DNA from: an uncultured beta proteobacterium
GTDB taxonomy: Bacteria > Pseudomonadota > Gammaproteobacteria > Burkholderiales > Burkholderiaceae_C
Length of the DNA stretch: 42,370 nucleotides
Direction: 5' to 3'
Assembly (NCBI GenBank): GCA_903873485.1
Contig: CAIQOO010000062.1
Span: 1 to 42,370 of the forward strand
Part shown: positions 16,115 through 26,073 of the stretch, one piece after another
Position numbering within the stretch: position 1 is the first letter of the stretch
Layout: each line of letters starts with the position of its first letter
Notes under the pieces: generated by a model
What the model was told of the DNA's origin: nothing
The model's database searches: none
What the model saw: only the letters and a program-made list of their open reading frames with translations
Position numbers and translations under genes: made by a program

Positions 16115-17718
16115 AGCGTTCTTTGCCCTGGCAAAGGCTGGCGGCGTTGCCGGTTTTCCTGATCTTTGGCCCCCTGCTGCCAGGACTTTACTGGGCGCTG
16201 ATACCGGCCTTCGACGCCACGGTTTGGCAGGCCCTGTGGCTCGATGCCGAATGGCCGCAGGCCTTGCGTGCCACCCTGATCTCCAGTGTGCTGAGTACGT
16301 TGCTGGCCTGCGCCATCGCCACACTGCTGGCTACGCTGCACTACCCTGGTCGCGTGTGGACGCTGCTGCAGCGCCGCTTGCCGCTGCTGCTGGCGCTGCC
16401 GCACGCGGCGTTTGCTGTCGGATTCTTCTTTTTGATAGCACCTTCCGGTTGGCTGGCAAGGGCTGTCGCCCATTTTGTTCAATGGACCAGCCCGCCGGAC
16501 TGGGTCACGGTGCAAGACCCCTGCGCCTTGAGTCTGGCGCTGGCGCTGGCGATCAAGGAAAGCTGGTTTTTGCTGTGGATGCTGGCTGCTGTGCTGGGTG
16601 AGCAGACGGTTTCCCGCCAGATGGTGGTGGGCCGCTCGCTGGGTTACAGCCGCACGCAGATCTGGCGGCTGATTGTGTGGCCGCAGTTGCTGCCACGCCT
16701 GACCTGGCCGGTGATGGCTGTTTTTGCTTACGGCTTGTCGGTGGTGGACATGGCAATTATTCTGGGGCCGGGCACCCCGCCGACCCTGGCGGTGCTGGTC
16801 TGGCGCTGGCTAGCCGACCCGGATACCGCGCTGCAGGCACGCTCAAGCGCGGCGTCCCTGGTTTTGCTGGTCATCTTGCTGGCCGGTGTTTTGACGGTGC
16901 GCGGCCTCTGGTGGTTGTGGCTGCGGCAACGGACTTACCCCGGCGGGCTGCGCAGGCCTTCCGCAAACTGGCGCTGGTTCAAGCTGCACACGCTGTTGAT
17001 TCTGACGGGTTATGCGGTGGTGCTCATGCTGCTGCTGTGGTCGGTGGCACAGGCCTGGTTTTTCCCGGCGCTGCTGCCCGATGCGGTGTCACTGGCGAGC
17101 TGGCAACAGGCCGACTGGGCACCGTTCTGGACCACGCTGTGGCTGGCCGCAGCGGCCAGCGGGCTGTGTTTGCCCGCCGTGCTGGTCTGGCTGGAGTGGG
17201 GGCCGCAGCGCCTGAACGCGCTGCTGTACCTGCCGCTGATCGTGCCCGCCTTGCCATTAGTGGCCGGGCAGTACGCCAGCTTGCTGCATCTGCACCTGGA
17301 CGGCACCGCAGCGGCCCTGGTCTGGAGCCACCTGCTGTGGGTGCTGCCGTACATGGTGCTGACCCTCATCGGGCCGTACCGGGCCTTTGATTCGCGTCTG
17401 ATGACCAGCGCGCGTGCCCTGGGCTGCTCGCCCTGGCGCGCCTGCCTGGTCGTCAAGTGGCCGGCTTTGCTGCGCCCGATGCTGGCCACGCTGGCGGTCG
17501 GGTTTGCAGTGAGCGTGGCGCAATACCTGCCGACCCTGTTTGCCGGTGGCGGTCGCTTTGCCACCGTCACCACCGAGGCCGTGGCCTTGAGCGCCGGCGG
17601 CAACCGGCGCGTGCTGGCGCTGCAGGCCTTGCTGCAAGTCGCCTTGCCGATGGCGGCTTTCGGGCTGGCGGCAGTTGCCGCTTATTGGCTTGGGCAGCAT
17701 CGAAAGGGGCTGCGCTGA
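16087..17718 (+). CDS. ynjC: ABC transporter permease YnjC (fused double permease)
   Basis: A 543-residue inner-membrane protein with two fused ABC permease domains and about twelve hydrophobic helices, as in ThiP and FbpB. Each half has an EAA-type coupling loop, seen as GRSLGYSRTQIWRLIVWPQL in the first and ARALGCSPWRACLVVKWPAL in the second. The GTG start at 16087 is preferred because GGAGG sits four bases upstream; a TTG at 16063 would add eight glycine-rich residues. It overlaps the end of ynjB by 28 bases and is followed one base later by ynjD. It works with YnjB and YnjD as an importer. Confidence 0.88.
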   Translation: MAQALRLALKRSLPWQRLAALPVFLIFGPLLPGLYWALIPAFDATVWQALWLDAEWPQALRATLISSVLSTLLACAIATLLATLHYPGRVWTLLQRRLPLLLALPHAAFAVGFFFLIAPSGWLARAVAHFVQWTSPPDWVTVQDPCALSLALALAIKESWFLLWMLAAVLGEQTVSRQMVVGRSLGYSRTQIWRLIVWPQLLPRLTWPVMAVFAYGLSVVDMAIILGPGTPPTLAVLVWRWLADPDTALQARSSAASLVLLVILLAGVLTVRGLWWLWLRQRTYPGGLRRPSANWRWFKLHTLLILTGYAVVLMLLLWSVAQAWFFPALLPDAVSLASWQQADWAPFWTTLWLAAAASGLCLPAVLVWLEWGPQRLNALLYLPLIVPALPLVAGQYASLLHLHLDGTAAALVWSHLLWVLPYMVLTLIGPYRAFDSRLMTSARALGCSPWRACLVVKWPALLRPMLATLAVGFAVSVAQYLPTLFAGGGRFATVTTEAVALSAGGNRRVLALQALLQVALPMAAFGLAAVAAYWLGQHRKGLR

Positions 17719-17719
17719 C

Positions 17720-18376
17720 ATGCTGAACATCAATAACCTGACGATTTCATGCGCCCAGAAGTCGCTCTTTTCAGCCTTGTCGCTGGCGGTCGATCCGGGC
17801 GAAGTCGTGACCCTCAGCGGGGTGTCTGGCTCGGGCAAATCGACACTGCTGAACTGGATGATTGGCGATCTGGACCCGGCCTTTGCGGCCAGCGGCGAGT
17901 TGTGGCTGAACGATGTCCAATGCGACAGCTTAGCCGTCGAGTCGCGCCACATTGGCATTTTGTTTCAGGATGATTTGCTGTTTCCCCATTTCAGCGTGGG
18001 GCAAAACCTGGCATTTGCCCTGCCGGCCAGGCTCAAGGGTGCCAGGGCGCGCCGCCAGTGCGTGGAACAAACGCTGTCTGGCATCGGCCTGGCCGGTTTT
18101 CATGACCGTGACCCGGCCACCCTGTCGGGCGGACAGCGGGCACGCGTCAGCCTGATGCGCACGCTGCTTTCCCGGCCACAGGCGCTGCTGCTCGATGAAC
18201 CGTTTTCCAGGCTGGATGCGGTGTTGCGCAGCCAGTTTCGCGCCTTTGTGTTCGAGCAAATTGCGCTTCTACGCATTCCTGCGTTGCTGGTGACCCATGA
18301 TTCGGCCGATGTGCCGCCGGGGGGCCGGGTCATCAACCTCAGTGACTTCAGCGATGGGCAGCACGGCCATGCTTGA
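17720..18376 (+). CDS. ynjD: ABC transporter ATP-binding protein YnjD
   Basis: A 218-residue ABC ATPase. Motifs in order are Walker A GVSGSGKST, Q-loop ILFQDDLLFPH, signature TLSGGQRAR, Walker B ALLLDEPFSRLD and switch histidine LVTHDSAD. The length matches E. coli YnjD (about 217). The ATG is one base after the ynjC stop, so the importer genes are tightly coupled. It powers uptake through the YnjC permease. Confidence 0.92.
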   Translation: MLNINNLTISCAQKSLFSALSLAVDPGEVVTLSGVSGSGKSTLLNWMIGDLDPAFAASGELWLNDVQCDSLAVESRHIGILFQDDLLFPHFSVGQNLAFALPARLKGARARRQCVEQTLSGIGLAGFHDRDPATLSGGQRARVSLMRTLLSRPQALLLDEPFSRLDAVLRSQFRAFVFEQIALLRIPALLVTHDSADVPPGGRVINLSDFSDGQHGHA

Positions 18377-18980
18377 CCGTGCCTTGAACCATGCGTTGCA
18401 GCGCCCGCTCAAGCGCCTGGCATCTGGCCTGATTGCGCTGGGCCTGCGCGCCGATCAAGTGACGTGGGCCGGGTTTGCGATGGGACTTGCGGCCATTCCG
18501 CTGATTGCCCTGGGCCAGCCCCAGTGGGCGATTCTCGGCATCGCGCTAAACCGGCTGGCCGATGGGCTGGACGGCACCATGGCCCGTCTGACCCGGCCAA
18601 CCGACCTGGGCGCCTTTCTGGATATTTCACTCGATTTCCTCTTTTATGCATCCATTCCGCTGGCCTTTGTGCTGGCCGATCCGGTGCGCAACGGCCTGGC
18701 CGGGGCGGTGCTGATTTACAGCTTTATCGGCACTGGCTGTACTTTTTTGGCGTTTGCCGTGCTGGCCACCAAACGCGGCGCCACCAGCACCGCTTATCCG
18801 GGCAAAGGCTTTTATTACCTGGGAGGCTTGACCGAGAGCACCGAGACCGTGGCGGTTTTTGTGCTGATGTGCCTGGTGCCGCAATGGTTTGGTGTGTTGG
18901 CCTATAGCTTTGCCGGCCTGTGCGCACTCACCACTGTCATGCGGATTGCTGCCGGGATGGCAGTTTTCAAACCGGACTGA
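18369..18980 (+). CDS. ynjF: CDP-alcohol phosphatidyltransferase family protein YnjF
   Basis: A 203-residue integral membrane enzyme of the CDP-alcohol phosphatidyltransferase family. The catalytic signature is visible as DGLDGTMAR, then G and two aspartates in LGAFLDISLD. LDISLDFLFYA and GKGFYYLGGLTESTET match E. coli YnjF closely from memory. The start overlaps the ynjD stop by eight bases, so this lipid-type transferase is translated with the ABC importer. Its alcohol substrate is unknown. The rhodanese gene ynjE, which lies between ynjD and ynjF in E. coli, is missing. Confidence 0.9.
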   Translation: MLDRALNHALQRPLKRLASGLIALGLRADQVTWAGFAMGLAAIPLIALGQPQWAILGIALNRLADGLDGTMARLTRPTDLGAFLDISLDFLFYASIPLAFVLADPVRNGLAGAVLIYSFIGTGCTFLAFAVLATKRGATSTAYPGKGFYYLGGLTESTETVAVFVLMCLVPQWFGVLAYSFAGLCALTTVMRIAAGMAVFKPD

Positions 18981-19380
18981 TCTACGCTGGCCGTGCTGAT
19001 GGGCCTGGTGGATGCGGTCGCTACAGCAACCCTGCTGTGCCTGCTGGCGCTGCTCAAGCTGAACCCAGGTTTGCGCAGGTTTCCGGCAATTGACCGGCAA
19101 TGGGTTTGGCGCGCGGCCTGTGCAACCCGCTTCAGCAAACGTTCTTCTTTGGTTTTCGTCTTTTGTCGTCGGGCGCGTTATGGCTCGCTGCACCGTGCAC
19201 CCGATGCGGTCGGGCACAACAACCGAGTAGATGAACTGCGAGCAGAAACCACGCGCGAAGCCGTGCTGATTGGCTTTGCAGAATCGCCAGAAAACCGGGC
19301 AGTACTGATTGGCTGATTCAGGGTGGCGTTGAGTGCATTGTTTGAGACTTGCTGCTGCCCAAACACCCTATCATTGCGCC
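18981..19380. other. Intergenic stretch without a supported gene
   Basis: A plus-strand frame covers 18993-19316 (107 codons, with a hydrophobic start), but it has no ribosome-binding site and its second half does not look like protein. The ten bases CTGATTGGCT occur twice, about 41 bases apart, near the right end. The AAA gene promoter should lie here, but I cannot place it. Confidence 0.4.
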
Positions 19381-20982
19381 ATGGAAAAACAGTTCAACAC
19401 CGCTGGCCCCAACCAGCCCGACATCCACTACACCCTGACACCCAGCGATCGCATCAACTGGCCCGAGTTGTCTGGCCTGATCGATGCACGAAAGTACTTC
19501 ATCCTGCACGCACCACGCCAGACTGGCAAGACCAGCTTGCTGTTGCACCTGATGCACACCATCAATGCCGAGGGCAAGTACCGGGCGCTGTATACCAATG
19601 TTGAAGCCGCGCAGGCGATGCGCAATGATGTTTTGGCGACCGGTGCCAGCATGGTTCAGGCCCTCGCTGGTGCAGCGCGGCTGTATTGGAAAGACTTCCC
19701 CGCAGCAGAGCAAATAGCCTTGGCCATTTTGCAACGGGCACCCAACGCCGAGGCGGTGCGCCAAACCTTGCAAACCTGGTCTGAGCAAAGCGACAAGGCG
19801 CTGCTTGTCTTTCTGGACGAAGTCGATTCATTGATTGGTGACAGCCTGATCTCGCTGCTGCGCCAAATCCGCGCCGGCTACGCCCAGCGCCCCGAGGCTT
19901 TTCCGATCAGCATGGTGCTGTGTGGCGTGCGCGATGTGCGGGACTACCGCATTCACCGCTCTGACGGCGAAATCATCACGGGGGGAAGCGCCTTCAACAT
20001 CAAAAGCGAATCGATCCGGCTGGGCGACTTTACCCAGGGCGATGTCACCGCCCTGCTGCAACAGCACACGACAGCCACCGGCCAGGCGTTTGAGCCAGCA
20101 GCACTGGAAGAAATCTGGCTCGACACCCAAGGCCAGCCCTGGCTGGTCAATGCGCTGGCCTACCAGGCCTGCTTTAGAGACACCGCCCTGCGCGACCGCA
20201 GCCTGACGGTCACGGTCGAACATATCCGCCAGGCCAGGGAAGCGCTGATTTTGCGCCGCGACACGCATCTGGATCAATTGAGCGACAAGCTCAAGGAAGA
20301 CCGGGTGCGCCGGGTGATTGAGCCGCTGCTGGAAAGTGCGGGCGATGTCTCGGGCCTGCACCCCGATGACGTGCAATACGTCTATGACCTCGGGCTGATC
20401 AAGGTCAATCGCCCCGGCCAGATCAGCATAGCCAACCGCATTTACCAGGAAGTCATCCCGCGCGAGCTGACCTGGGGCCACCAGATGGGCATCAACCAGC
20501 AGCAAGCCTGGTATGTCACTGCCAGCGGCAGGCTCGACATCGACAAGCTGCTGGCCGCCTTCCAGCAATTCTTCCGGGAAAACTCCGAGAGCTGGCTCCA
20601 GCGCTATGCCTACCACGAGGCCGGCCCGCAACTGTTGCTGCAAGCCTTTTTGCAGCGCATCGTCAATGGCGGCGGTCGCATAGCGCGTGAATACGGCCTA
20701 GGCCGGGGCCGCACTGACCTGCTGTTGCAGTGGCCGCTGACACCCCAAGGCTTTACCGGCGCTATGCAGCAAGTGGTGCTCGAACTCAAAATCCAGCACA
20801 AGGGCAAAGCCGCCACGCTGGCGGCGGGCCTGGTGCAAACCGCCCGCTACGCCGACCAGTGCGCCGCCGACGAGGCGCACTTGCTGATCTTTGACCGTGA
20901 CCCGGCAGTGGCGTGGGAAGACAAAATTTACCGCGAAGCGCACCGGGTTGGGCCAAGGGACATCAGCGTCTGGGGCATGTGA
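19381..20982 (+). CDS. AAA-like ATPase fused to a PD-(D/E)XK nuclease-like domain
   Basis: A 533-residue cytoplasmic protein. The N-terminal P-loop domain has Walker A HAPRQTGKTSL (lysine 50) and Walker B ALLVFLDEVDSL (D146, E147). The middle is helical, with a winged-helix-like DLGLIKVNRPGQISIANRIY. The C-terminal domain carries a PD-(D/E)XK-type core: D446 in GRGRTDLLLQW and E468-x-K470 in VVLELKIQ. I recall this architecture from many bacteria, often in scattered copies annotated only as AAA-like ATPase (AAA_35/PDDEXK_9 style). Its role is unknown; nuclease-linked defence or DNA processing is a guess. It sits alone, flanked by repeats and gene debris. The ATG at 19381 lacks a clear ribosome site. 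Confidence 0.82.
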   Translation: MEKQFNTAGPNQPDIHYTLTPSDRINWPELSGLIDARKYFILHAPRQTGKTSLLLHLMHTINAEGKYRALYTNVEAAQAMRNDVLATGASMVQALAGAARLYWKDFPAAEQIALAILQRAPNAEAVRQTLQTWSEQSDKALLVFLDEVDSLIGDSLISLLRQIRAGYAQRPEAFPISMVLCGVRDVRDYRIHRSDGEIITGGSAFNIKSESIRLGDFTQGDVTALLQQHTTATGQAFEPAALEEIWLDTQGQPWLVNALAYQACFRDTALRDRSLTVTVEHIRQAREALILRRDTHLDQLSDKLKEDRVRRVIEPLLESAGDVSGLHPDDVQYVYDLGLIKVNRPGQISIANRIYQEVIPRELTWGHQMGINQQQAWYVTASGRLDIDKLLAAFQQFFRENSESWLQRYAYHEAGPQLLLQAFLQRIVNGGGRIAREYGLGRGRTDLLLQWPLTPQGFTGAMQQVVLELKIQHKGKAATLAAGLVQTARYADQCAADEAHLLIFDRDPAVAWEDKIYREAHRVGPRDISVWGM

Positions 20983-21021
20983 CTGGCTACGGCGGCCCGA
21001 TCAACAGCACCCTGCACCACA

Positions 21022-21073
21022 ATTAATATTATTTTTATAGCTGCCAACGCTTACCAGTCAAGGGCTAGAGGCC
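21022..21073 (+). repeat. Interspersed ~48-bp repeat, copy 2
   Basis: An AT-rich head AATTAATATTATTTTTATAG, then CTGCCAACGCTTACCAGTCA and AGGGCTAGAGGCC. It is the same family as copy 1. It lies 40 bases after the AAA gene stop, in non-coding DNA. Confidence 0.75.
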
Positions 21074-21260
21074 TATTTTCCATATCTTTTCAGAGTCATT
21101 CCGGTCTGCTGCAAACCCTGACAAACCACGTCCAAAATCACCGTCGCCCACAGCCTGGCCGCCGATGCCGCCCCTGCCTTGGCCAAAAAAGTCTTGCAAG
21201 GCCTCGGCGGCATCCGGCCTGATGTGGCGTTGCTGTTTGCCACCATTGGCATGGTCCATG

Positions 21261-21623
21261 CAGGTTTCCGGTGCTGGCAACGACACTTATTTGCTCTCTG
21301 GCCCGATGCTGTCGACCGACAAAACCGTGACCCTCAACGACACCGTGGGCAGCACTTAGTGGTGAACATCCTCGGGGTGACCATGCCGACCGATTCGGCC
21401 ATTGCTTCCGGCGGCGCGGTGGTGATTGCTGGCGGAATAACAGCCACCGTTCTGGCGGTGGGTAGCACGGCTCCGGTGAACCATCGATGGCATTGCAGTG
21501 CAGCCCAATGGCATCACCGCAGAAACTGTGATCAACTTTGGCACCAATGCCAATGGCGATGCCATTACCTTGACCCTGGTGGGCGTGACCGATCCGGCGC
21601 TGGTCAACATATCAGTGGTTTGA
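21261..21623 (+). pseudogene. Frameshifted fragment of a calcium-binding/adhesin-like protein
   Basis: Three consecutive pieces in different frames read like one beta-rich exported protein: SGAGNDTYLLSGP (RTX-like GxGxD) and TDKTVTLNDTVGST ending in a stop, then VVNILGVTMPTDSAIASGGA, then GIAVQPNGITAETVINFGTN, continuing to a stop after VNISVV. Stepping between frames twice is needed to follow the sense, and no start is visible. It is a decayed C-terminal piece. A named family cannot be assigned. Confidence 0.5.
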
Positions 21624-21673
21624 GAGGATTGCCAGTGATGCCCTGACTGCTTGCAGCAGATTTATGACAAATC

Positions 21674-21719
21674 GGCCTGTAGCCCTTATGGAACATGCGT
21701 AGTTAGCTACTATTTATAG
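21674..21719 (-). repeat. Interspersed ~48-bp repeat, copy 3
   Basis: Inverted copy: GGCCTGTAGCCCTTATGGAA, then CATGCGTAGTTAGCTACTA and an AT-rich end. It lies about 600 bases from copy 2 in the opposite orientation, bracketing the pseudogene fragment. Confidence 0.72.
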
Positions 21720-21812
21720 AGCAAATAAAGACCTGTTCCAAAGGCGAGTTATCGGTGCTGGAGCACCAACCCATGTTCAAGATGCTGCTCAAGTGCCGCA
21801 CCGGCTGCTGCA

Positions 21813-22442
21813 TCATTGCCTGATCAGATCGGCCGTGGCCGGCGGCTTGAACTCAAAGGCAGCCGCATTCAGCACCAGGTTGGCCTGAAAGCCGCTGAAC
21901 GTCAGCACCGACTTCTGGCCAAAACTGTCCAGGATTTCCAGCTTTTCCAGTGCCGCGCCGCGAAAACCGACACGCACGCTTTGCAATTGCAAGTCCCGGC
22001 CCTTAGGCGTGGCGACGGCCCATGCCAGACCGTCCTGGCTGGGCGCTTCGGTCAGCACAAAGTCGGCCTCCAGAGCTTGCAGGCTGGCCGCCGAGGCGAT
22101 TAGCGCCGCCGGCGTCGAACCCAATGCGCTGGCCTGTTTGCGGGCGGTGACCTGGTTCAGGTCGAGGTCATACAGCCACAGCGTTTGACCGTCGGCGACG
22201 ATGCTTTGCTCAAACGGTTTTTGATAGATGAACTTGAAACGGCTGGGCCGGGCAAACTCAAAACTGCCGCTCGAAGTCTTGCTGCGCGCCGCCTGGCCAT
22301 CGCGGGCCGGAAAGGTCACCACCTGGGTAAAGGCGGCGCGACCGGTTTTTGTGCCGCTGATAAAAGACTCAAGGCTTTTCAGGCCTGCAGCCCATGCAGG
22401 TACTGCGCTGATAGCTATCAACAAAATAGCAATTTGTCTCAT
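21813..22442 (-). CDS. lolA: Outer-membrane lipoprotein carrier LolA
   Basis: A 209-residue periplasmic chaperone that carries lipoproteins from LolCDE to LolB. The mature part is typical: GRAAFTQVVTFPARDG, SSGSFEFARPSRFKFIYQKP, DGQTLWLYDLDLNQVT and a C-terminal region of alternating strands. The start at 22442 gives signal peptide MRQIAILLIAISAVPAWAAG. An in-frame GTG at 22484 overlapping ftsK would add 14 residues and spoil the signal peptide. The whole signal-peptide DNA coincides with a copy of the interspersed repeat. It follows ftsK on the same strand, a common proteobacterial order. Confidence 0.9.
   Translation of the reverse strand: MRQIAILLIAISAVPAWAAGLKSLESFISGTKTGRAAFTQVVTFPARDGQAARSKTSSGSFEFARPSRFKFIYQKPFEQSIVADGQTLWLYDLDLNQVTARKQASALGSTPAALIASAASLQALEADFVLTEAPSQDGLAWAVATPKGRDLQLQSVRVGFRGAALEKLEILDSFGQKSVLTFSGFQANLVLNAAAFEFKPPATADLIRQ
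22382..22429 (-). repeat. Interspersed ~48-bp repeat, copy 4, inside lolA
   Basis: Plus-strand reading GGCCTGCAGCCCATGCAGGT, then ACTGCGCTGATAGCTATCAA and AAATAG. It is a minus-oriented copy of the family: head with TAGCTAT, then CAGCGCAGTA, CATGGGCTGCAGGCC. It lies entirely within the LolA signal-peptide codons and keeps the frame open. Confidence 0.72.
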
Positions 22443-22473
22443 GAATGAGGATGCCTTGATCGGGGTTCTTGGT

Positions 22474-24903
22474 CTATTCTTCACGCTTTGGCACCAGGAT
22501 GTCGCGCTGGCCGCTGTTGCTCATGGCGCTCACCAGGCCGGCGTTTTCCATGTCTTCGACCAGCCGGGCGGCGCGGTTGTAGCCGATTTTCAGATGCCGC
22601 TGCACCAGCGAAATGCTGGCCTTGCGGTTTTTCAGCACCACCTCGACCGCCTGGTCGTACATCGGGTCTTTTTCACCAGCGCCGCTGTCGCCACCAGCGG
22701 ACGCACCCTCCTCGCCATCGGCGCTGCTGCCTTCCAGAATGCCTTCAATGTAGTTCGGCTCACCCTGGCTCTTGAGATAGGTCACCACGCGGTGAACTTC
22801 TTCGTCGCTGACAAACGCACCATGCACCCGAATCGGCAGCCCGGTGCCGCTGGGCATGTAGAGCATGTCGCCCATGCCCAGCAGCGCCTCGGCACCCATC
22901 TGGTCCAAAATGGTGCGGCTGTCGATCTTGCTCGACACCTGAAATGCAATGCGGGTTGGAATATTGGCCTTGATCAGGCCAGTGATCACATCGACGCTCG
23001 GGCGCTGGGTGGCCAAAATCAGGTGGATGCCGGCGGCGCGCGCCTTTTGCGCCAGCCGGGCAATCAGTTCCTCGATTTTCTTGCCCACCACCATCATCAA
23101 ATCGGCCAGCTCGTCAATCACCACCACAATGTGCGGCAGCCGTGTCAACGGCTCGGGGTCGTCCGGTGTCAGGCTGAACGGGTTGCCAATCAGCTCGCCA
23201 CGCGCTTTGGCCTCGTCCATGCGGGTGTTGAAGCCCGCCAGGTTGCGCACCCCCATCTTGCTCATCAGCTTGTAGCGGCGCTCCATCTCATTGACGCACC
23301 AGGTCAGGCCATTGGCTGCCTGGCGCATGTCGGTGACCACCGGGCACAGCAGGTGCGGAATGCCTTCATACACCGACATTTCAAGCATCTTGGGGTCGAT
23401 CATCAGCAGCCGCACATCATGCGCTTCGGCCTTGTACAGCAGGCTCAGAATCATCGCGTTGATGCCGACCGACTTGCCCGAGCCGGTGGTGCCGGCCACC
23501 AGCACATGCGGCATTTTGGCCAGATCGGCGAGCACCGGGTTGCCAATAATGTCCTTGCCCAGCCCCATCGACAGCAGCGAGCGGGCATCGTGGTAGGCCT
23601 GGGAGCCCAGAATTTCGGACAGCTTGATGGTTTGCCGCTTGGCATTGGGCAACTCCAGCGCCATGGTGGTCTTGCCCGGAATGGTTTCCACCACCCGGAT
23701 CGACACCAAACTTAACGAGCGTGCCAGGTCTTTGGCCAGACCGACAATTTGGGAGCCTTTGACGCCGGTGGCGGGTTCAATTTCATAGCGTGTGATGACC
23801 GGGCCGGGCTGCACCAGCACCACCGTGACATCGACGCCAAAGTCCTGGAGCTTTTTCTCGATCATGCGGCTGGTCATCTCCAGCGTCTCGGGTGCTACCG
23901 TTTCCTGGCGCAACAGCACGGCATCGAGCAAATCGACCTGCGGCAACTTGTTGTCGGCAATGCCCGAGAACAAGGGTCTGGGCCGCTCTTTGAGCGGTCG
24001 CAGGCTCTTGGTGGCCTCCACCGTGACCGGTGTCGGCGCCACCGTCGGCCTGGCAGGGTGTGCGGCGACTTCCTGACGGGCCGCGACTTCCTGCTGCCAG
24101 GCGACATCCTGATGCCCGGCGATGTCCTGACGCTCTGCCACGTCCAGGCGCTCTTCAGCCAGCACATCAGCCCGCGCCTGCGCCGCCTGCTGGCCAAGCA
24201 CCAAGTCCTGCTGAATCTCGATTTTTTCGCGCCGTGTCTCGATCCGGGCAAACAGCCAAGCCCCCAGCCGCTCGGCGAGATGGCTCCAGGAAAAACGAAA
24301 CACCCAGCCCGACCCCAGCACACCGGCCATGACCGCGAGCAAGCCAGAACCGGTAAAACCCGCATACTGCAAGCTCAATGGCCCCAGCAGGTAGCCCAGA
24401 ATGCCGCCGCCATGGTTTGGCAAATGCGCCTCCAGACGGTAAAAGCGGGTCCACTCGAGTGTGGCGCTGGCACCCGTAAGCAGCACCAGCCCAAGCCAGA
24501 AAGCCAGCCAGCTCCGGCTGAAACCGCCCACTGCAGCAGGCGGGGATTGACTGCCAAAAACCCAGTAATCGCGTCCGCGCAGCCAGCGCGCCAGGGTCGA
24601 GAGCCAGACCCGCACCCCGGCTGCCAGGCACCACCAGACCGAAAATCCGAGCAAGAAATAACTGCCGTCGGCCAGCCAGGCACCGGCGCGCCCGGCCCGG
24701 TTCAGCAGCATGTCGCCGTTGCCCGAGGTTGACCAGGCGGCATCCTGCGGCGCGTAAGTCAGCAATGACAGGAACCAAAATCCGAGAAAAAGCAGACCCG
24801 TCAGCAGTGCCAGTTCATCGGCAAAGCGGCTCCAGCCAGAGCGTGCCGACGGCGGCGGCCTGCCAGAACGCGGGTTTTGCAGCGTGTTGAGAGAATAAGT
24901 CAT
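22474..24903 (-). CDS. ftsK: DNA translocase FtsK
   Basis: An 809-residue septal DNA translocase. The N-terminal part has four hydrophobic helices (for example [20 protein letters not shown]), followed by a Gln/Ala-rich linker, then the RecA-like motor with Walker [16 protein letters not shown], Walker [16 protein letters not shown] and [20 protein letters not shown]. The C-terminal gamma domain ([18 protein letters not shown] to MENAGLVS) reads KOPS sites on DNA. The start [11 protein letters not shown] at 24903 is chosen because the extra 25 codons upstream do not look like protein; no strong ribosome site is visible. The linker holds a 6-residue tandem repeat. It is divergent from trxB. 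Confidence 0.94.
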   Translation of the reverse strand: MTYSLNTLQNPRSGRPPPSARSGWSRFADELALLTGLLFLGFWFLSLLTYAPQDAAWSTSGNGDMLLNRAGRAGAWLADGSYFLLGFSVWWCLAAGVRVWLSTLARWLRGRDYWVFGSQSPPAAVGGFSRSWLAFWLGLVLLTGASATLEWTRFYRLEAHLPNHGGGILGYLLGPLSLQYAGFTGSGLLAVMAGVLGSGWVFRFSWSHLAERLGAWLFARIETRREKIEIQQDLVLGQQAAQARADVLAEERLDVAERQDIAGHQDVAWQQEVAARQEVAAHPARPTVAPTPVTVEATKSLRPLKERPRPLFSGIADNKLPQVDLLDAVLLRQETVAPETLEMTSRMIEKKLQDFGVDVTVVLVQPGPVITRYEIEPATGVKGSQIVGLAKDLARSLSLVSIRVVETIPGKTTMALELPNAKRQTIKLSEILGSQAYHDARSLLSMGLGKDIIGNPVLADLAKMPHVLVAGTTGSGKSVGINAMILSLLYKAEAHDVRLLMIDPKMLEMSVYEGIPHLLCPVVTDMRQAANGLTWCVNEMERRYKLMSKMGVRNLAGFNTRMDEAKARGELIGNPFSLTPDDPEPLTRLPHIVVVIDELADLMMVVGKKIEELIARLAQKARAAGIHLILATQRPSVDVITGLIKANIPTRIAFQVSSKIDSRTILDQMGAEALLGMGDMLYMPSGTGLPIRVHGAFVSDEEVHRVVTYLKSQGEPNYIEGILEGSSADGEEGASAGGDSGAGEKDPMYDQAVEVVLKNRKASISLVQRHLKIGYNRAARLVEDMENAGLVSAMSNSGQRDILVPKREE
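24055..24144 (-). repeat. Five 18-bp tandem repeats in the FtsK linker
   Basis: Five in-frame units encode [24 protein letters not shown] and EVAAHP in the linker between membrane and motor domains. The 18-base period keeps the frame, so copy-number changes would only alter linker length. Confidence 0.8.
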
Positions 24904-25077
24904 GAAAAAAAGTGCTTGTTCGGCAAAACAGGTTGAAACAGGTCGGCATTGCATAATGCCACGGTGCGCACGCACCAAAACGGTTCAGGGCATTTGTAGC
25001 CGCATCGGTCGTCTGCACACCGGATGGATAGGCTGCCATTCACCCCCCAACTGTACACGTCCCATTTCACTGATTGA

Positions 25078-26040
<963 letters not shown>

Positions 26041-26073
26041 TAAAGCCCGGTCGGTCGGCCCCGGCGCGCTGGC

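Larger units (their letters stand above)
20983..21812. other. Non-coding stretch with gene debris and two repeats
   Basis: The 830 bases between the AAA gene and lolA hold no intact gene. They contain repeat copies at 21022-21073 and 21674-21719 in opposite orientation, a fragment at about 21130-21255 that reads like the start of a FIST domain (SLAADAAPALAKKVLQGLGG, then RPDVALLFATIGM), and the RTX-like pseudogene at 21261-21623. It looks like a site of repeated loss and insertion. Confidence 0.6.

Noticed and set aside
16430..16480. A repeat-like GATAGCACC...GGCAAGGGCTG within ynjC
   Set aside because: The encoded FFFLIAPSGWLARA is a normal conserved permease loop, so the resemblance to the repeat is probably coincidence.
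18993..19316. A 107-codon frame after ynjF
   Set aside because: No ribosome-binding site and unconvincing composition; not supported as a gene.
22228..23715. Long plus-strand frames opposite ftsK and other genes
   Set aside because: They are antisense shadows of high-GC genes with His/Arg/Ala-rich nonsense translations.
24055..24144. CRISPR-like array
   Set aside because: The 18-bp units are contiguous and in frame in FtsK, with no spacers.
22474..24978. Longer FtsK start at 24978
   Set aside because: The extra 25 residues (with [13 protein letters not shown]) lack FtsK character; MTYSLNTLQ is the typical start.
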